Shown in pieces: positions 10,859 through 19,469 of a stretch of 64,000 bases of DNA. The DNA is taken from positions 1-64,000 of the forward strand of contig NZ_VLLA01000019.1 in assembly GCF_007830635.1 (NCBI RefSeq), given 5' to 3'. Each line of letters begins with the position of its first letter. Position 1 is the first letter of the stretch. Source of the stretch: Bradyrhizobium huanghuaihaiense. GTDB taxonomy: Bacteria; Pseudomonadota; Alphaproteobacteria; Rhizobiales; Xanthobacteraceae. A program made the translations under genes and the position numbers. The notes beneath the pieces were generated by a model that saw only the letters and a program-made list of their open reading frames with translations, made no database searches and was not told the DNA's origin.

Positions 10859-13800
10859 ATGATCAGGGAATTGATGTCGTCACGCCGCTTCGCGCCGCTG
10901 TTCTGGGCGCAATTCTTTTCGGCGCTCAATGACAACGTGCTCAAGAACGCACTCGTCATCATCCTGCTTTACAGTGCCGCGACCGGTCACGGCGATGCGC
11001 TGGTGACGGTGGCAGGCGCCGTCTTCATCTTCCCCTACTTCATCCTGTCCGGGCTCGGCGGCCAGCTCGCCGACAAATACGTCAAGTCCGTCGTCGCACG
11101 GCGGCTCAAATTCGTCGAGATCTTCGCCGCAGGCTTCGCCGCCGCCGGCTTCTTCCTGCATTCGGTGCCGCTGCTGTTCACAGCGCTCGCGCTGTTCGGC
11201 ACCATCGCCGCGCTGTTCGGCCCTGTGAAATACGCCATGCTGCCGGACCAGCTCGAGCTCGGCGAGCTCGCGACCGGCAACGCGCTGGTCGAAGGCGCGA
11301 CCTTCATGGCCATTCTGCTCGGCACCGTCGCCGGCGGCCAGTTCGTCGCCGGCTCCACGCATATGGGCTGGGTCGCCTCCGCCGTCGTCGTGCTGGCCCT
11401 GCTGTCCTGGGCGTTCGCGTCCCGCATTCCGCAGACAACGCCCTCCGCGCCCGATCTGCCGGTCGATGCCAATCCCTGGACCTCGACGCTCGGCCTGCTC
11501 AAGACGCTCTACGCCGACCACCGGCTGTGGGACGGCACCGTGATCGTCTCCTGGTTCTGGCTGGTCGGCGCCATCGTGCTGTCGCTGCTGCCGGCGCTGA
11601 TCAAGGAGGTGGTCGGTGGCACCGAGGGCGTGGTGACGCTGTGTCTTGCGATCTTCGCGATCGGCATCGCCATAGGCTCGCTGTTTGCCGCAAGCCTGAG
11701 CCACGTTCGCCCGAACCTCGCGCTGGTGCCGATCGGCGCCATCATCATGGGGTTTGCCGGCCTCGATCTCGCCTGGGCCATCGGTGTGACCACCAAGGGC
11801 CAGGACATCACCGCGGTCGATTTCGCGACCTCGTTCGCGGGGCTGCGCATGCTGGCCGACTTCGTCGCGTTCGCCTTTGGCGGCGGCCTGTTCGTCGTCC
11901 CGTCCTTCGCTGCGGTCCAGGCCTGGTCGGAACCTTCCGAGCGCGCCCGCATCATCGCCGCCGGCAACGTGCTCCAGGCCGCCTTCATGGTGGTCGGCTC
12001 GCTGTTCGTCGCACTGCTGCAGGCGGGCGGGCTGCATGTCGGCTGGATCTTCTTCGGCCTCGGCGTTGCCAGCTTCGGCGCGGTGTGGTTCGTGCTGACC
12101 AAGTGGGGCAAGGAAGGCGTGCGCGATGCCGGCGGACTCTTGTTCCGCGCCCTCTTCCGCACCGAGGTGCGTGGCCTCGAAAACCTGCCGCCTCCGGGCA
12201 CGCGCATGCTGATCGCGCCCAACCATGTCAGCCTGATCGACGGCCCGATGCTGCACGCGGTGCTGCCGATCGACGCGAGCTTCGCGGTCGATACCGGCAT
12301 TGCCAAAGCCTGGTGGGCAAAACCGTTCCTGCGCGTGGTCAAGCACTACACCATGGATCCGACCAAGCCGCTCGCCGCCCGCGACCTGATCAAGCTCGTC
12401 GCCGCGGGCGAGCCTGTCGTCATCTTCCCGGAAGGACGCATCACGGTCTCCGGCTCGCTGATGAAGGTCTATGACGGCACCGCGATGATCGCGGACAAGG
12501 CCGACGCCGTCGTCGTGCCGGTTCGCATCGAAGGGGCGCAGCGCTCGCATCTCAGCTATCTCAACTCTAGCCAGATCAAGCGCTCGTGGTTCCCGCGGGT
12601 GACAGTGACGATCCTGCCTCCAGTCAAGCTGCCGGTTGATGCGGCTCTGAAGGGCAAGGCGCGCCGCAATGCCGCCGGCGCCGCGCTCCAGGACGTGATG
12701 ATCGACGCGATGGTGAAGAACGCCATGCTCGATCACACCCTGTTCGAGGCGCTTGGGCACGCCTATCGCGACCGCGACACCGGCAAGGTGATCATCGAGG
12801 ACGCGCTCGGCACCAAGCTGACCTATCGCAAGCTGATCCTCGGCGCGCAGGTCCTGAGCCGGAAGCTGGAAGACGGCACCTCCGCCGGCGAGAATGTCGG
12901 CGTTCTGCTGCCGAATTCCGCGGGCGTCGCCGTCGTCTTCATGGCGCTGCAAAGCATCGGCCGCGTGCCGGCGATGCTCAACTTCTCCGCCGGTCCGGTC
13001 AACGTCCTCGCCGCCATGAAGGCCGCGCAGGTCAAGACCGTGCTGACCTCAAAAGCCTTCATCGAGAAGGGCAAGCTCGACAAGCTGATGGCCGCGATCT
13101 CCGCCGAGGCACGCGTAGTCTACCTCGAAGATGTCCGCGCCTCGATCGGCACCGCCGACAAGATCAAGGGCCTGCTCGCGGGCACCGCGCCGCGCGTATC
13201 CCGCCAGGCCAACGATCCGGCCGTCGTGCTGTTCACCTCGGGCTCGGAAGGCACGCCCAAGGGCGTGGTGCTGTCCCACCGCAACATCCTCGCCAACGCG
13301 GCACAGGCGCTGGCGCGGGTCGATGCCAACGCCAATGACAAGGTGTTCAACGTGCTGCCGGTGTTCCACTCCTTCGGCCTGACCGGCGGAATGATGATGC
13401 CGATGCTCGCAGGCATTCCGATCTACATGTACCCCTCCCCGCTGCACTACCGGATCGTGCCGGAGCTGATCTACCAGACCGGCGCCACCATCCTGTTCGG
13501 GACTGACACGTTCCTCACCGGCTATGCGCGCTCGGCGCATGCCTACGACTTCCGCACCCTGCGTCTCGTGATCGCCGGCGCCGAGGCGGTCAAGGACCGC
13601 ACGCGGCAGGTGTTCATGGAGCGCTACGGCATCCGCATCCTCGAAGGCTACGGCGTCACCGAGACAGCGCCGGTGCTGGCGATGAACACGCCAATGGCCA
13701 ACCGTCCCGGCACTGTCGGCCGCCTCTCGCCGCTGATGGAGAGCCGCCTCGATCCGGTCCCCGGCATCGAGGAAGGCGGACGCCTCTCGGTGCGCGGGCC

Positions 13801-14263
13801 GAACGTGATGCTCGGCTACCTCAGGGCCGAAAATCCCGGCGTGCTGGAAAAGCTTCCCGAGGGCTGGCACGACACCGGCGACATCGTGGCGATCGACGCC
13901 GCCGGTTTCATCACCATCAAGGGCCGCGCCAAGCGCTTTGCCAAGATCGCGGGCGAAATGGTCTCGCTGTCTGCAGTCGAAGCCATCGCGACGGCGCTGT
14001 GGCCGCAGGCTGCTTCGGTCGCGGTGTCGATCCCCGATCAGCGCAAGGGCGAGCGCATCGTGCTGCTGACGACGGAGAAGAACGCCGAGCGCAGCGCGAT
14101 GCAGGGCCAGGCCAAGACGATCGGCGCCTCCGAGCTGACCGTTCCCGCGACGATCATGGTGGTCGACAAGGTGCCGCTGCTCGGCACCGGCAAGACCGAC
14201 TATGTCACGGCAACCGCCATGGCCCGCGAGCAGGCATCCGCACCGGACCGCGAGGTGGCGTAA
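10859..14263 (+). CDS. aas: LplT-PlsC-acyl-ACP synthetase fusion (lysophospholipid transporter/acyltransferase)
   Basis: This 1134-residue protein joins three functions. Residues 1-410 are a 12-helix major facilitator of the LplT type that flips lysophospholipids inward (FWAQFFSALNDNVLKNALVI near the start). Residues 440-640 are a PlsC-type acyltransferase with NHVSLIDG (the HX4D catalytic motif, about residue 455) and FPEGRIT. The remainder is an AMP-forming acyl-ACP synthetase with VLFTSGSEGTPKG (about 790), GYGVTETAP (930), DTGD (1004) and the C-terminal catalytic Lys region LGTGKTDY. Together they would import a lysophospholipid and re-acylate it. E. coli has the same activities as separate lplT and aas genes. 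ATG 10859 with AGGA just upstream is preferred to the earlier open frame. Confidence 0.93.
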   Translation: MIRELMSSRRFAPLFWAQFFSALNDNVLKNALVIILLYSAATGHGDALVTVAGAVFIFPYFILSGLGGQLADKYVKSVVARRLKFVEIFAAGFAAAGFFLHSVPLLFTALALFGTIAALFGPVKYAMLPDQLELGELATGNALVEGATFMAILLGTVAGGQFVAGSTHMGWVASAVVVLALLSWAFASRIPQTTPSAPDLPVDANPWTSTLGLLKTLYADHRLWDGTVIVSWFWLVGAIVLSLLPALIKEVVGGTEGVVTLCLAIFAIGIAIGSLFAASLSHVRPNLALVPIGAIIMGFAGLDLAWAIGVTTKGQDITAVDFATSFAGLRMLADFVAFAFGGGLFVVPSFAAVQAWSEPSERARIIAAGNVLQAAFMVVGSLFVALLQAGGLHVGWIFFGLGVASFGAVWFVLTKWGKEGVRDAGGLLFRALFRTEVRGLENLPPPGTRMLIAPNHVSLIDGPMLHAVLPIDASFAVDTGIAKAWWAKPFLRVVKHYTMDPTKPLAARDLIKLVAAGEPVVIFPEGRITVSGSLMKVYDGTAMIADKADAVVVPVRIEGAQRSHLSYLNSSQIKRSWFPRVTVTILPPVKLPVDAALKGKARRNAAGAALQDVMIDAMVKNAMLDHTLFEALGHAYRDRDTGKVIIEDALGTKLTYRKLILGAQVLSRKLEDGTSAGENVGVLLPNSAGVAVVFMALQSIGRVPAMLNFSAGPVNVLAAMKAAQVKTVLTSKAFIEKGKLDKLMAAISAEARVVYLEDVRASIGTADKIKGLLAGTAPRVSRQANDPAVVLFTSGSEGTPKGVVLSHRNILANAAQALARVDANANDKVFNVLPVFHSFGLTGGMMMPMLAGIPIYMYPSPLHYRIVPELIYQTGATILFGTDTFLTGYARSAHAYDFRTLRLVIAGAEAVKDRTRQVFMERYGIRILEGYGVTETAPVLAMNTPMANRPGTVGRLSPLMESRLDPVPGIEEGGRLSVRGPNVMLGYLRAENPGVLEKLPEGWHDTGDIVAIDAAGFITIKGRAKRFAKIAGEMVSLSAVEAIATALWPQAASVAVSIPDQRKGERIVLLTTEKNAERSAMQGQAKTIGASELTVPATIMVVDKVPLLGTGKTDYVTATAMAREQASAPDREVA

Positions 14264-14267
14264 ACGA

Positions 14268-14960
14268 ATGCACGAGGCGCCTCAATCAGGCGACGCGCGA
14301 TGCCCCGGAGTGGTTCTGCTTCACGGCATCGCGCGGACCTCGGCATCCCTGGCCAAGCTGGAACGGGCGCTCCAGGCGAGCGGGTTCACGACACTCAACA
14401 TCGACTATCCCAGCCGCAGCAAGCCGATCGCCGCCATCACGGACGACATTCATCCGGCGATCGCCCGTTTCGCCGAACGTGACGCACCGCTGCATTTCGT
14501 CGCGCATTCAATGGGCGGCCTCGTCGCGCGCGCTTATATCGCAAGACACCGCCCGGCCCGGCTTGGCCGCGTCGTGATGCTGGGCACGCCGAACAGCGGC
14601 AGCGAGGTCGCCGACCTCCTGCGGGGATTTCCGCCCTACCGCGCATTCTACGGGCCAGCCGGCCTCGAGCTCACCACCACGCCTGCGACCGTGCCGAGTG
14701 CCCTCCCCGCCATCGACTATCCGGTCGGCGTGATCGCCGGAACCCGCTTCATCGATCCCGTCGCCGGCCTCTTCGTTCTGCCGAAACCCAATGACGGACG
14801 GGTGTCGGTGCAGAGCACGATGCTGGCCGGCATGACCGACCATGTCGTCGTGAAGGCGTCCCACACCGGGCTTCCACGTCATACCGCCGCGATCGAACAG
14901 ACGATCGCCTTCCTGCGCGACGGCCGCTTCCGCGCCGCCTCTCACTTGAGCAGGAGATAG
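14268..14960 (+). CDS. alpha/beta-fold hydrolase (lipase/PGAP1-like)
   Basis: The 230-residue protein has the oxyanion strand VVLLHGIARTSASL at the N-terminus and the nucleophile elbow FVAHSMGGLVAR, the Ser of HSMGG being the catalytic residue. LGTPNSGSEVADLL follows, as in triacylglycerol lipases and PGAP1-like esterases. The catalytic His is probably in KASHTGL near the end. There is no signal peptide. It starts four bases after the aas-type gene stop and is likely co-transcribed with it, so a lipid ester is a reasonable substrate class, by context only. Its last 19 bases overlap the end of dsbB on the other strand. Confidence 0.85.
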   Translation: MHEAPQSGDARCPGVVLLHGIARTSASLAKLERALQASGFTTLNIDYPSRSKPIAAITDDIHPAIARFAERDAPLHFVAHSMGGLVARAYIARHRPARLGRVVMLGTPNSGSEVADLLRGFPPYRAFYGPAGLELTTTPATVPSALPAIDYPVGVIAGTRFIDPVAGLFVLPKPNDGRVSVQSTMLAGMTDHVVVKASHTGLPRHTAAIEQTIAFLRDGRFRAASHLSRR

Positions 14961-15508
14961 CGGACCGGGTTGTCGTCGCACTGACCTGCGCCGCACTCCA
15001 GCACGGTCGACAGAAGATTTGCGGCAACCAGCAATGCGAAGATTGCAAAGACCGCGTTCGACGCGAACCCGGTCATGGGTGCATCTCCCTCTCGCTTGCC
15101 GGTCGCATCCTTCAGGACAAACACCAGCGCGACATAGCACACGACGCCCACAGCCGCGATGAGCGCCCAGGTGTAGAAATGCAGGCCCCACAACGCCGAG
15201 CCATATCCGGGATCGCCGGGCGCCAGATGCAGCGAGACCTGCCGCATCGCGATGAAGCCGGTGACGAGGCTGGCCATGAGGATCATCGCATAGTGCGACG
15301 GACGCTCACCGAGGCGCAGGTTGAACAGGAAGCCCATGCCGATTGCGATGAACCCGGCCCGTTGCAGCAGGCAGAGCGGGCAAGGCAATTCGCCGAGCGC
15401 AAGCTGGTAGGAGAACGCGACCATCAGGATCGATGAGATCCCGAGCAGGCCAAGCATGTTCAGCATCGCGCCGACTGATCGTTGCTTGCTCGTATCAACG
15501 ATGCTCAT
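14942..15508 (-). CDS. dsbB: disulfide bond formation protein DsbB
   Basis: DsbB re-oxidises periplasmic DsbA and passes electrons to quinone. The 188-residue protein has four membrane segments and the first redox pair in ELPCPLCLLQRAG, just after the first segment. The usual second pair seems replaced by the C-terminal CGAGQCDD, located after the last segment rather than in the second periplasmic loop, where the sequence has no Cys. This puts it in the DsbB-like subgroup rather than close to E. coli DsbB. ATG 15508 is used; GTG 15517 is possible. A 52-residue DUF5993-like gene lies directly upstream in the same operon. No dsbA is nearby. Confidence 0.87.
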   Translation of the reverse strand: MSIVDTSKQRSVGAMLNMLGLLGISSILMVAFSYQLALGELPCPLCLLQRAGFIAIGMGFLFNLRLGERPSHYAMILMASLVTGFIAMRQVSLHLAPGDPGYGSALWGLHFYTWALIAAVGVVCYVALVFVLKDATGKREGDAPMTGFASNAVFAIFALLVAANLLSTVLECGAGQCDDNPVRYLLLK

Positions 15509-15519
15509 CTCTGGCACCG

Positions 15520-15678
15520 TCAGAAAGAGAATTTCAGCGGATCAGTGGCATGGTGGAAGAACCAGGCGACTGTGACGACGAGTGTTGCGCTCCAGAGCGC
15601 GTAGCTCAGTCCCGCGCGCGAACGCCAGACGCTCGCGCAACCCGCGAGCGCCAGCAGGAATGGCAAAAACATATACAT
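15520..15678 (-). CDS. DUF5993-like membrane mini-protein
   Basis: This 52-residue protein (MYMFLPFLLALAGCASVWRS to TDPLKFSF) contains two short hydrophobic helices. I recognise it as like the small DUF5993 proteins that tend to sit next to a DsbB-type protein; function unknown. It ends 11 bases before the dsbB start, which supports joint expression and perhaps a joint complex in the inner membrane. The frame is open further upstream, but the recognisable protein starts at ATG 15678 or 15672. Confidence 0.7.
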   Translation of the reverse strand: MYMFLPFLLALAGCASVWRSRAGLSYALWSATLVVTVAWFFHHATDPLKFSF

Positions 15679-15748
15679 GAGCGCGGGCTCACCAGGCAAT
15701 TCGCGCTGTGCGCGAGCCGGGAAGACATACGTCAGCCCAGTACGTCCC

Positions 15749-16855
15749 TCAAGAGCCGGCCTCGCCGCGGCGCTCCTGCGCATAGCGCACCAAAGCCACG
15801 AAGCGGTAGATGCCGTGCACGAACTTGCCGTAGGGCATGGTGATGAACAATGCGAACACCGCGCCGAGATGCAACGCGAGCAGCGGCCCCATGGCAGAAG
15901 TCTCGCGCAGGATCAGCAGCAGCATGCCGGTGAGCCCGGTCAGGAACAGCATGGCGATGAAGCCGATGTCCATGCCGTAGCGGTTTTCGTCGAGCAACGC
16001 CGGATCGCGGCGCGTCCTGGCCGCGAACAGGCCGATCGGCCCGATGATCAGGCCGATGCCGCCCAGCGTACCGAGCACGACCGGCAGGTCCCACCACGGA
16101 TACGGCGCCTCGCGCCCGAACAGATAGTGATAGAGCGTCGCGACCGAGGTCGCGGCAAAGCACAGCAGGAAGCCGTAGAAGGTCAGGTGGTGATACAGCT
16201 TGCGCCGGTCCGTCGGCTTGTCGTCCTCGTTGTAGCAGCCGACGCCGCCGCCATGGAGATAACGCAGCTCGCCGGCGTCGCGGATCGCCTGGAAGATCGA
16301 TCCGCCGTCGGCGCGGCCACCGACGGCCGGACCGATGTCGCGCCAGAACGCGCGCACGCTCATGACGAGGGCCAGGATGGCGTAGAGGAAGGCGGCGCTG
16401 AACAGCGCAGCCATCGCATTGTGCGGCATGAGCTTGTAGAACGCGCCCGGCCCTGTGTGGACGCCGAACAGCACGCTGCGGTCATTCAGCGCGGCGAAGC
16501 CGAGGATGAAGGCCGCCATGCTGAGCGCGGCGATGATGCTGATGACGAGGCCGTTGCGCGCGAACGCGCCGGACAGCGCCTGCGGCCAGGCATAGGCCGC
16601 ATAGGATTCCGCGCGCGCGACCGCCAGCGTCTTCGGAACATTGACGTTGAACTCGTGCGGCGGCGAAAACTGGCAGTCGACATAGCAGGCGCCGCAGGAA
16701 TGGCAGAGATTGGCGAGGTAGTTGAGATCGCCGTCGGAGAAGGCGCGCCGCATCTCCATGGCGGGAAATACCGCGCAAAGTCCCTCGCAGTACCGGCAGG
16801 AATTGCAGACCGTCATCAGACGGTCGGCCTCGTCGAGGATTCGGGTTCCGTGCAT
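15749..16855 (-). CDS. tcuB: tricarballylate utilisation protein B (membrane electron carrier)
   Basis: In Salmonella TcuB re-oxidises the FAD of TcuA and passes electrons to the quinone pool. The 368-residue protein has two cysteine clusters near the N-terminus (CNSCRYCEGLC and CHSCGACYVDC, about residues 17-58) for two 4Fe-4S centres, followed by about six membrane segments with several conserved His residues (for example KLYHHLTFYGF) that can hold haem. Length and layout match the CitB/TcuB family. It is the last gene of the tcuA-esterase-tcuB unit, starting four bases after the esterase stop. Whether tricarballylate itself is the substrate cannot be seen from sequence. Confidence 0.9.
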   Translation of the reverse strand: MHGTRILDEADRLMTVCNSCRYCEGLCAVFPAMEMRRAFSDGDLNYLANLCHSCGACYVDCQFSPPHEFNVNVPKTLAVARAESYAAYAWPQALSGAFARNGLVISIIAALSMAAFILGFAALNDRSVLFGVHTGPGAFYKLMPHNAMAALFSAAFLYAILALVMSVRAFWRDIGPAVGGRADGGSIFQAIRDAGELRYLHGGGVGCYNEDDKPTDRRKLYHHLTFYGFLLCFAATSVATLYHYLFGREAPYPWWDLPVVLGTLGGIGLIIGPIGLFAARTRRDPALLDENRYGMDIGFIAMLFLTGLTGMLLLILRETSAMGPLLALHLGAVFALFITMPYGKFVHGIYRFVALVRYAQERRGEAGS

Positions 16856-16859
16856 GGCT

Positions 16860-17888
16860 TTACTTCGTCAGGCCCTTCGCCTCGAGCCATTTCTGGATCA
16901 GGCCCGCGACCTCGAGGTTGTTCTTGTCCATCATCACCATATGCGAATTGCCCTTGATGCCGGCCTGCGGGAGATCGACGATGTCGACGCTGCCGCCGGC
17001 CGCCTTGATGGCGTCCGCGAAGGCGATGCCGTTGGCGCGGATCTTGGGCCAGCGGGCATCGCGCTCGATATAGTCGCCATAGATGATGAGGGTTGGAATA
17101 TTCTTCAGCACATCCGCCTTGGCGATATCGCCGATGCCGGCCGGCTCGATTGCGATCAGCGCCTTGACCTTGTCTGGCCGTGCCTGCGCCACCTTGAAGC
17201 CGAAGCTGCCCGCCTGGCTGTGGAACAGGATCACTGTGGGGCCGACGCGATCGATCTCGGCGATATAGGCGGCGACGGTCGCATCGTCAGTCGTGGTCCA
17301 GCGCGGCACGTTCTGCTTGACGAAGTTCTCGTAGCCCTCGACCGGAAACTGGTTGCCCGGAAGCACCTTCCGCTTGGCCGGATCGGGATCGTAGGAGTTT
17401 GGGCCATCGCCGATGCGGAAGCGCTCGAACGGATTGGCCGTGGTGAGGAAGACCGGCTCGCTCTTGAAGATGTCAGGATATTGCGCCCAGCCTGCGCGTC
17501 CGCGCTCCACCGCATCGGAATTATAGACCGCCCAGCCCTTGCGCAGAAAGTAGTTCAGCCAGCCTTCGCGGCCGTCGGGCGTGGTCTCGTAGGTGACGCC
17601 GGTCAGTCCGCCGCCGTGCCACATCAGCAGCGGATAAGCCCCCTTCTCGGTGGCCGGCAGGAAATACTGCACGTACATCTGCTCGACCTGATAGGTGCCA
17701 TTGGGATCGACCTTGGCCGGCACGCCGCCGGGCGTGAACATGACCTCCTTCACCGGCTTGCCGGAGATTTCGACCAGACGCCCGCCGACATGGAACGAGC
17801 CCATGTCGCGCAAGGTGATGGGCTCGGCGGCATGGGCGTGGCCGGCGATCAGCAGCGCCGTGATCGAGGCAATGGCAATGCGCGACAT
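16860..17888 (-). CDS. secreted esterase, esterase-713-like alpha/beta hydrolase
   Basis: This 342-residue protein has a clear signal peptide (cut after AGHAHA) and so acts in the periplasm. It shares the landmarks I know from Alcaligenes esterase 713: WHGGGLTGVTYETTPDGREG, the nucleophile elbow FHSQAGSFG, the acid in LIAIEPAG, IYGDYIERDARWP, and the catalytic His in KGNSHMVMMDKNNL. The natural substrate of this family is unknown. Here it is embedded between tcuA and tcuB, which suggests that it releases a tricarboxylic acid from an ester before uptake and oxidation; this is inference. A good ribosome site (AGGGAGAAACC) precedes ATG 17888. No transporter for the acid lies in the operon. Confidence 0.87.
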   Translation of the reverse strand: MSRIAIASITALLIAGHAHAAEPITLRDMGSFHVGGRLVEISGKPVKEVMFTPGGVPAKVDPNGTYQVEQMYVQYFLPATEKGAYPLLMWHGGGLTGVTYETTPDGREGWLNYFLRKGWAVYNSDAVERGRAGWAQYPDIFKSEPVFLTTANPFERFRIGDGPNSYDPDPAKRKVLPGNQFPVEGYENFVKQNVPRWTTTDDATVAAYIAEIDRVGPTVILFHSQAGSFGFKVAQARPDKVKALIAIEPAGIGDIAKADVLKNIPTLIIYGDYIERDARWPKIRANGIAFADAIKAAGGSVDIVDLPQAGIKGNSHMVMMDKNNLEVAGLIQKWLEAKGLTK

Positions 17889-17918
17889 GGTTTCTCCCTC
17901 TGGCTTTCTTCTTGATCC

Positions 17919-19310
17919 CTAGTTCTTGGCGTGGCGTGCCGCTTCCCGCCCCGCGATGCGTCCGAACACGCTGCCGATGGTCATGCCCATGCCGGCCGCA
18001 TAGCCCTTGCCGAGCACATTGCCCGCCATGATCTCGCCGGCCGCGAACATGTTGGCGGACGGCTTGCCGTCGGCCATCAGCATCCGCGCCTCCTTGTTCA
18101 CCCGCGTGCCGAGATAGGTGAAGGTGATGCCGGGCCGCACCGGATAGGCGAGATAAGGCGGCGTCTCGATTTTGCGCGCCCAGTGCGTCTTGGGTGGCGT
18201 GATGCCCTCGGTCACGCAGTCATCCAGGATCGTGTGGTCGAAGGTGCCGGGGCGCACCGCGGCGTTGAACTCGGTGAGGGTCTTTTCCAGCGCGGCCGGA
18301 TCGAGCTCGAGCTTGCCGGCAAGCTCGGCGACGGTCTGCCCGGCGATCGGCGGGAACAGCGTCGGCATGAAGCTGGTCACGACGGTGGAGTCGAAGATGA
18401 TATAGGCGATCTGGTCGGGCTGGGCCGCGACCAGCCGGCCCCATATCGCGTAGCGCTTCGGCCAGATGTCCTCGCCCTCGTCATAGAAGCGCTGGGCGTG
18501 CTTGTTGACGACGATGCCGAACACGACGGAGTCGTGGCGCGTGATGATGCCGCCGTCGAATTTCGGCGCGCGGGCGTCGATCGCGACCGCATGGCACTGC
18601 GTGGGATCGCCGACCTCCTGCACGCCCTTGTCGAGCAGCATCTTCAGGATCGAGCCGCGATTATAGGGCGTGCCGCGGATCAGGAAATTGTCGGCGGCCT
18701 CGCCCCAGTATTGCTTCAGCCATTCGATGTTGGCCTCGAAGCCGCCGGCTGCGGCGACCAGCGAGGTCGCGCGGATCTCGGTTTCGCCCTTGACCGGCCG
18801 CTTGAGACGCGCGGCGAGGAACATGCCGCCCTCGATCACGAGATCGGTGACCTCGGCGTCGTATTCGACATCGACGCCGAGCCGTTCGGCGGTGAGATAC
18901 AGCGCGTTGAGCATCGCCCGGCCGCCGCCGAGGAAGAAGGAGTTGGTGCGGCCGAGGCTCAGCGTGCCGCCAAGCGAGGGCTGCCAGCGCACGCCCTGCT
19001 CCACGATCCAGTTCAGGATGTCCTTGGACTCCCGGATCATGTGGCGCGCGAGTTCCTCGTCGGTCTGCCCGCCAGTGACACGCAGCAGATCCTCCCAGAA
19101 CTCCTCCTCGGTGTAGGGGCCGGTCAGAATTTCGGTCGCCGCGTCATGGGCGCAGCGCATGTTGCGGGTGTGGCGCGTGTTGCCGCCGCGGTAGAACTTT
19201 GGCGCGCCTTCGAGCACGAGCACCGAGGCGCCGCCGCGGCGGGCGCTGATCGCCGCGCACAGTGCCGCGTTGCCGCCGCCGATCACCAGCACGTCGTATT
19301 TGCTGCCCAT
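17919..19310 (-). CDS. tcuA: FAD-dependent tricarballylate dehydrogenase
   Basis: TcuA oxidises tricarballylate to cis-aconitate, which enters the TCA cycle. The 463-residue protein begins with the FAD-binding YDVLVIGGGNAALCAAISAR followed by the Glu-containing strand VLVLEGAPKFYRGGNTRHTR, and ends with a second nucleotide segment, NMFAAGEIMAGNVLGKGYAAG, as in fumarate reductase/succinate dehydrogenase-type flavoproteins. The GGNTRHTRN segment is characteristic of TcuA. ATG 19310 is chosen since homology starts there; ATG 19343 is an alternative. It is the first gene of the cluster and faces a GntR regulator across a palindromic operator. Salmonella uses a LysR regulator (TcuR) instead. Confidence 0.88.
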   Translation of the reverse strand: MGSKYDVLVIGGGNAALCAAISARRGGASVLVLEGAPKFYRGGNTRHTRNMRCAHDAATEILTGPYTEEEFWEDLLRVTGGQTDEELARHMIRESKDILNWIVEQGVRWQPSLGGTLSLGRTNSFFLGGGRAMLNALYLTAERLGVDVEYDAEVTDLVIEGGMFLAARLKRPVKGETEIRATSLVAAAGGFEANIEWLKQYWGEAADNFLIRGTPYNRGSILKMLLDKGVQEVGDPTQCHAVAIDARAPKFDGGIITRHDSVVFGIVVNKHAQRFYDEGEDIWPKRYAIWGRLVAAQPDQIAYIIFDSTVVTSFMPTLFPPIAGQTVAELAGKLELDPAALEKTLTEFNAAVRPGTFDHTILDDCVTEGITPPKTHWARKIETPPYLAYPVRPGITFTYLGTRVNKEARMLMADGKPSANMFAAGEIMAGNVLGKGYAAGMGMTIGSVFGRIAGREAARHAKN

Positions 19311-19389
19311 GCCGTCTGCCCGATGCGACGAAGTTGGAGACATTCTGCCCGCCGGTCGGCACGGATCTACCGGCCCGCCATTGCGTACT

Positions 19390-19409
19390 TTTGTATACAA
19401 AGATATACA
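19390..19409. promoter_or_regulatory. GntR/FCD-type operator between tcuA and its regulator
   Basis: TTTGTATACAAA at 19390-19401 is a perfect 12-bp palindrome, and TGTATA at 19392-19397 is repeated inverted as TATACA at 19404-19409. It lies 80 bases before tcuA and about 70 before the regulator start. Operators with a central GTATAC are known for FadR-subfamily GntR regulators, so this is very probably the binding site of the neighbouring protein. Confidence 0.75.
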
Positions 19410-19469
19410 GAAATGGCGCAAGCGACATCTCTGCATGGGCAGGATGCGCTTGGCGGCAGACGAGGATGC

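Noticed and set aside
10561-10932. A 123-codon gene between the small protein and the LplT-Aas gene
   Set aside because: It runs into the LplT coding region in another frame and shows no protein pattern or ribosome site.
10880-12952. A 690-codon minus-strand open frame opposite the LplT-Aas gene
   Set aside because: Composition is dominated by Arg, Asp, His and Gln with no fold pattern, as for antisense frames in this window.
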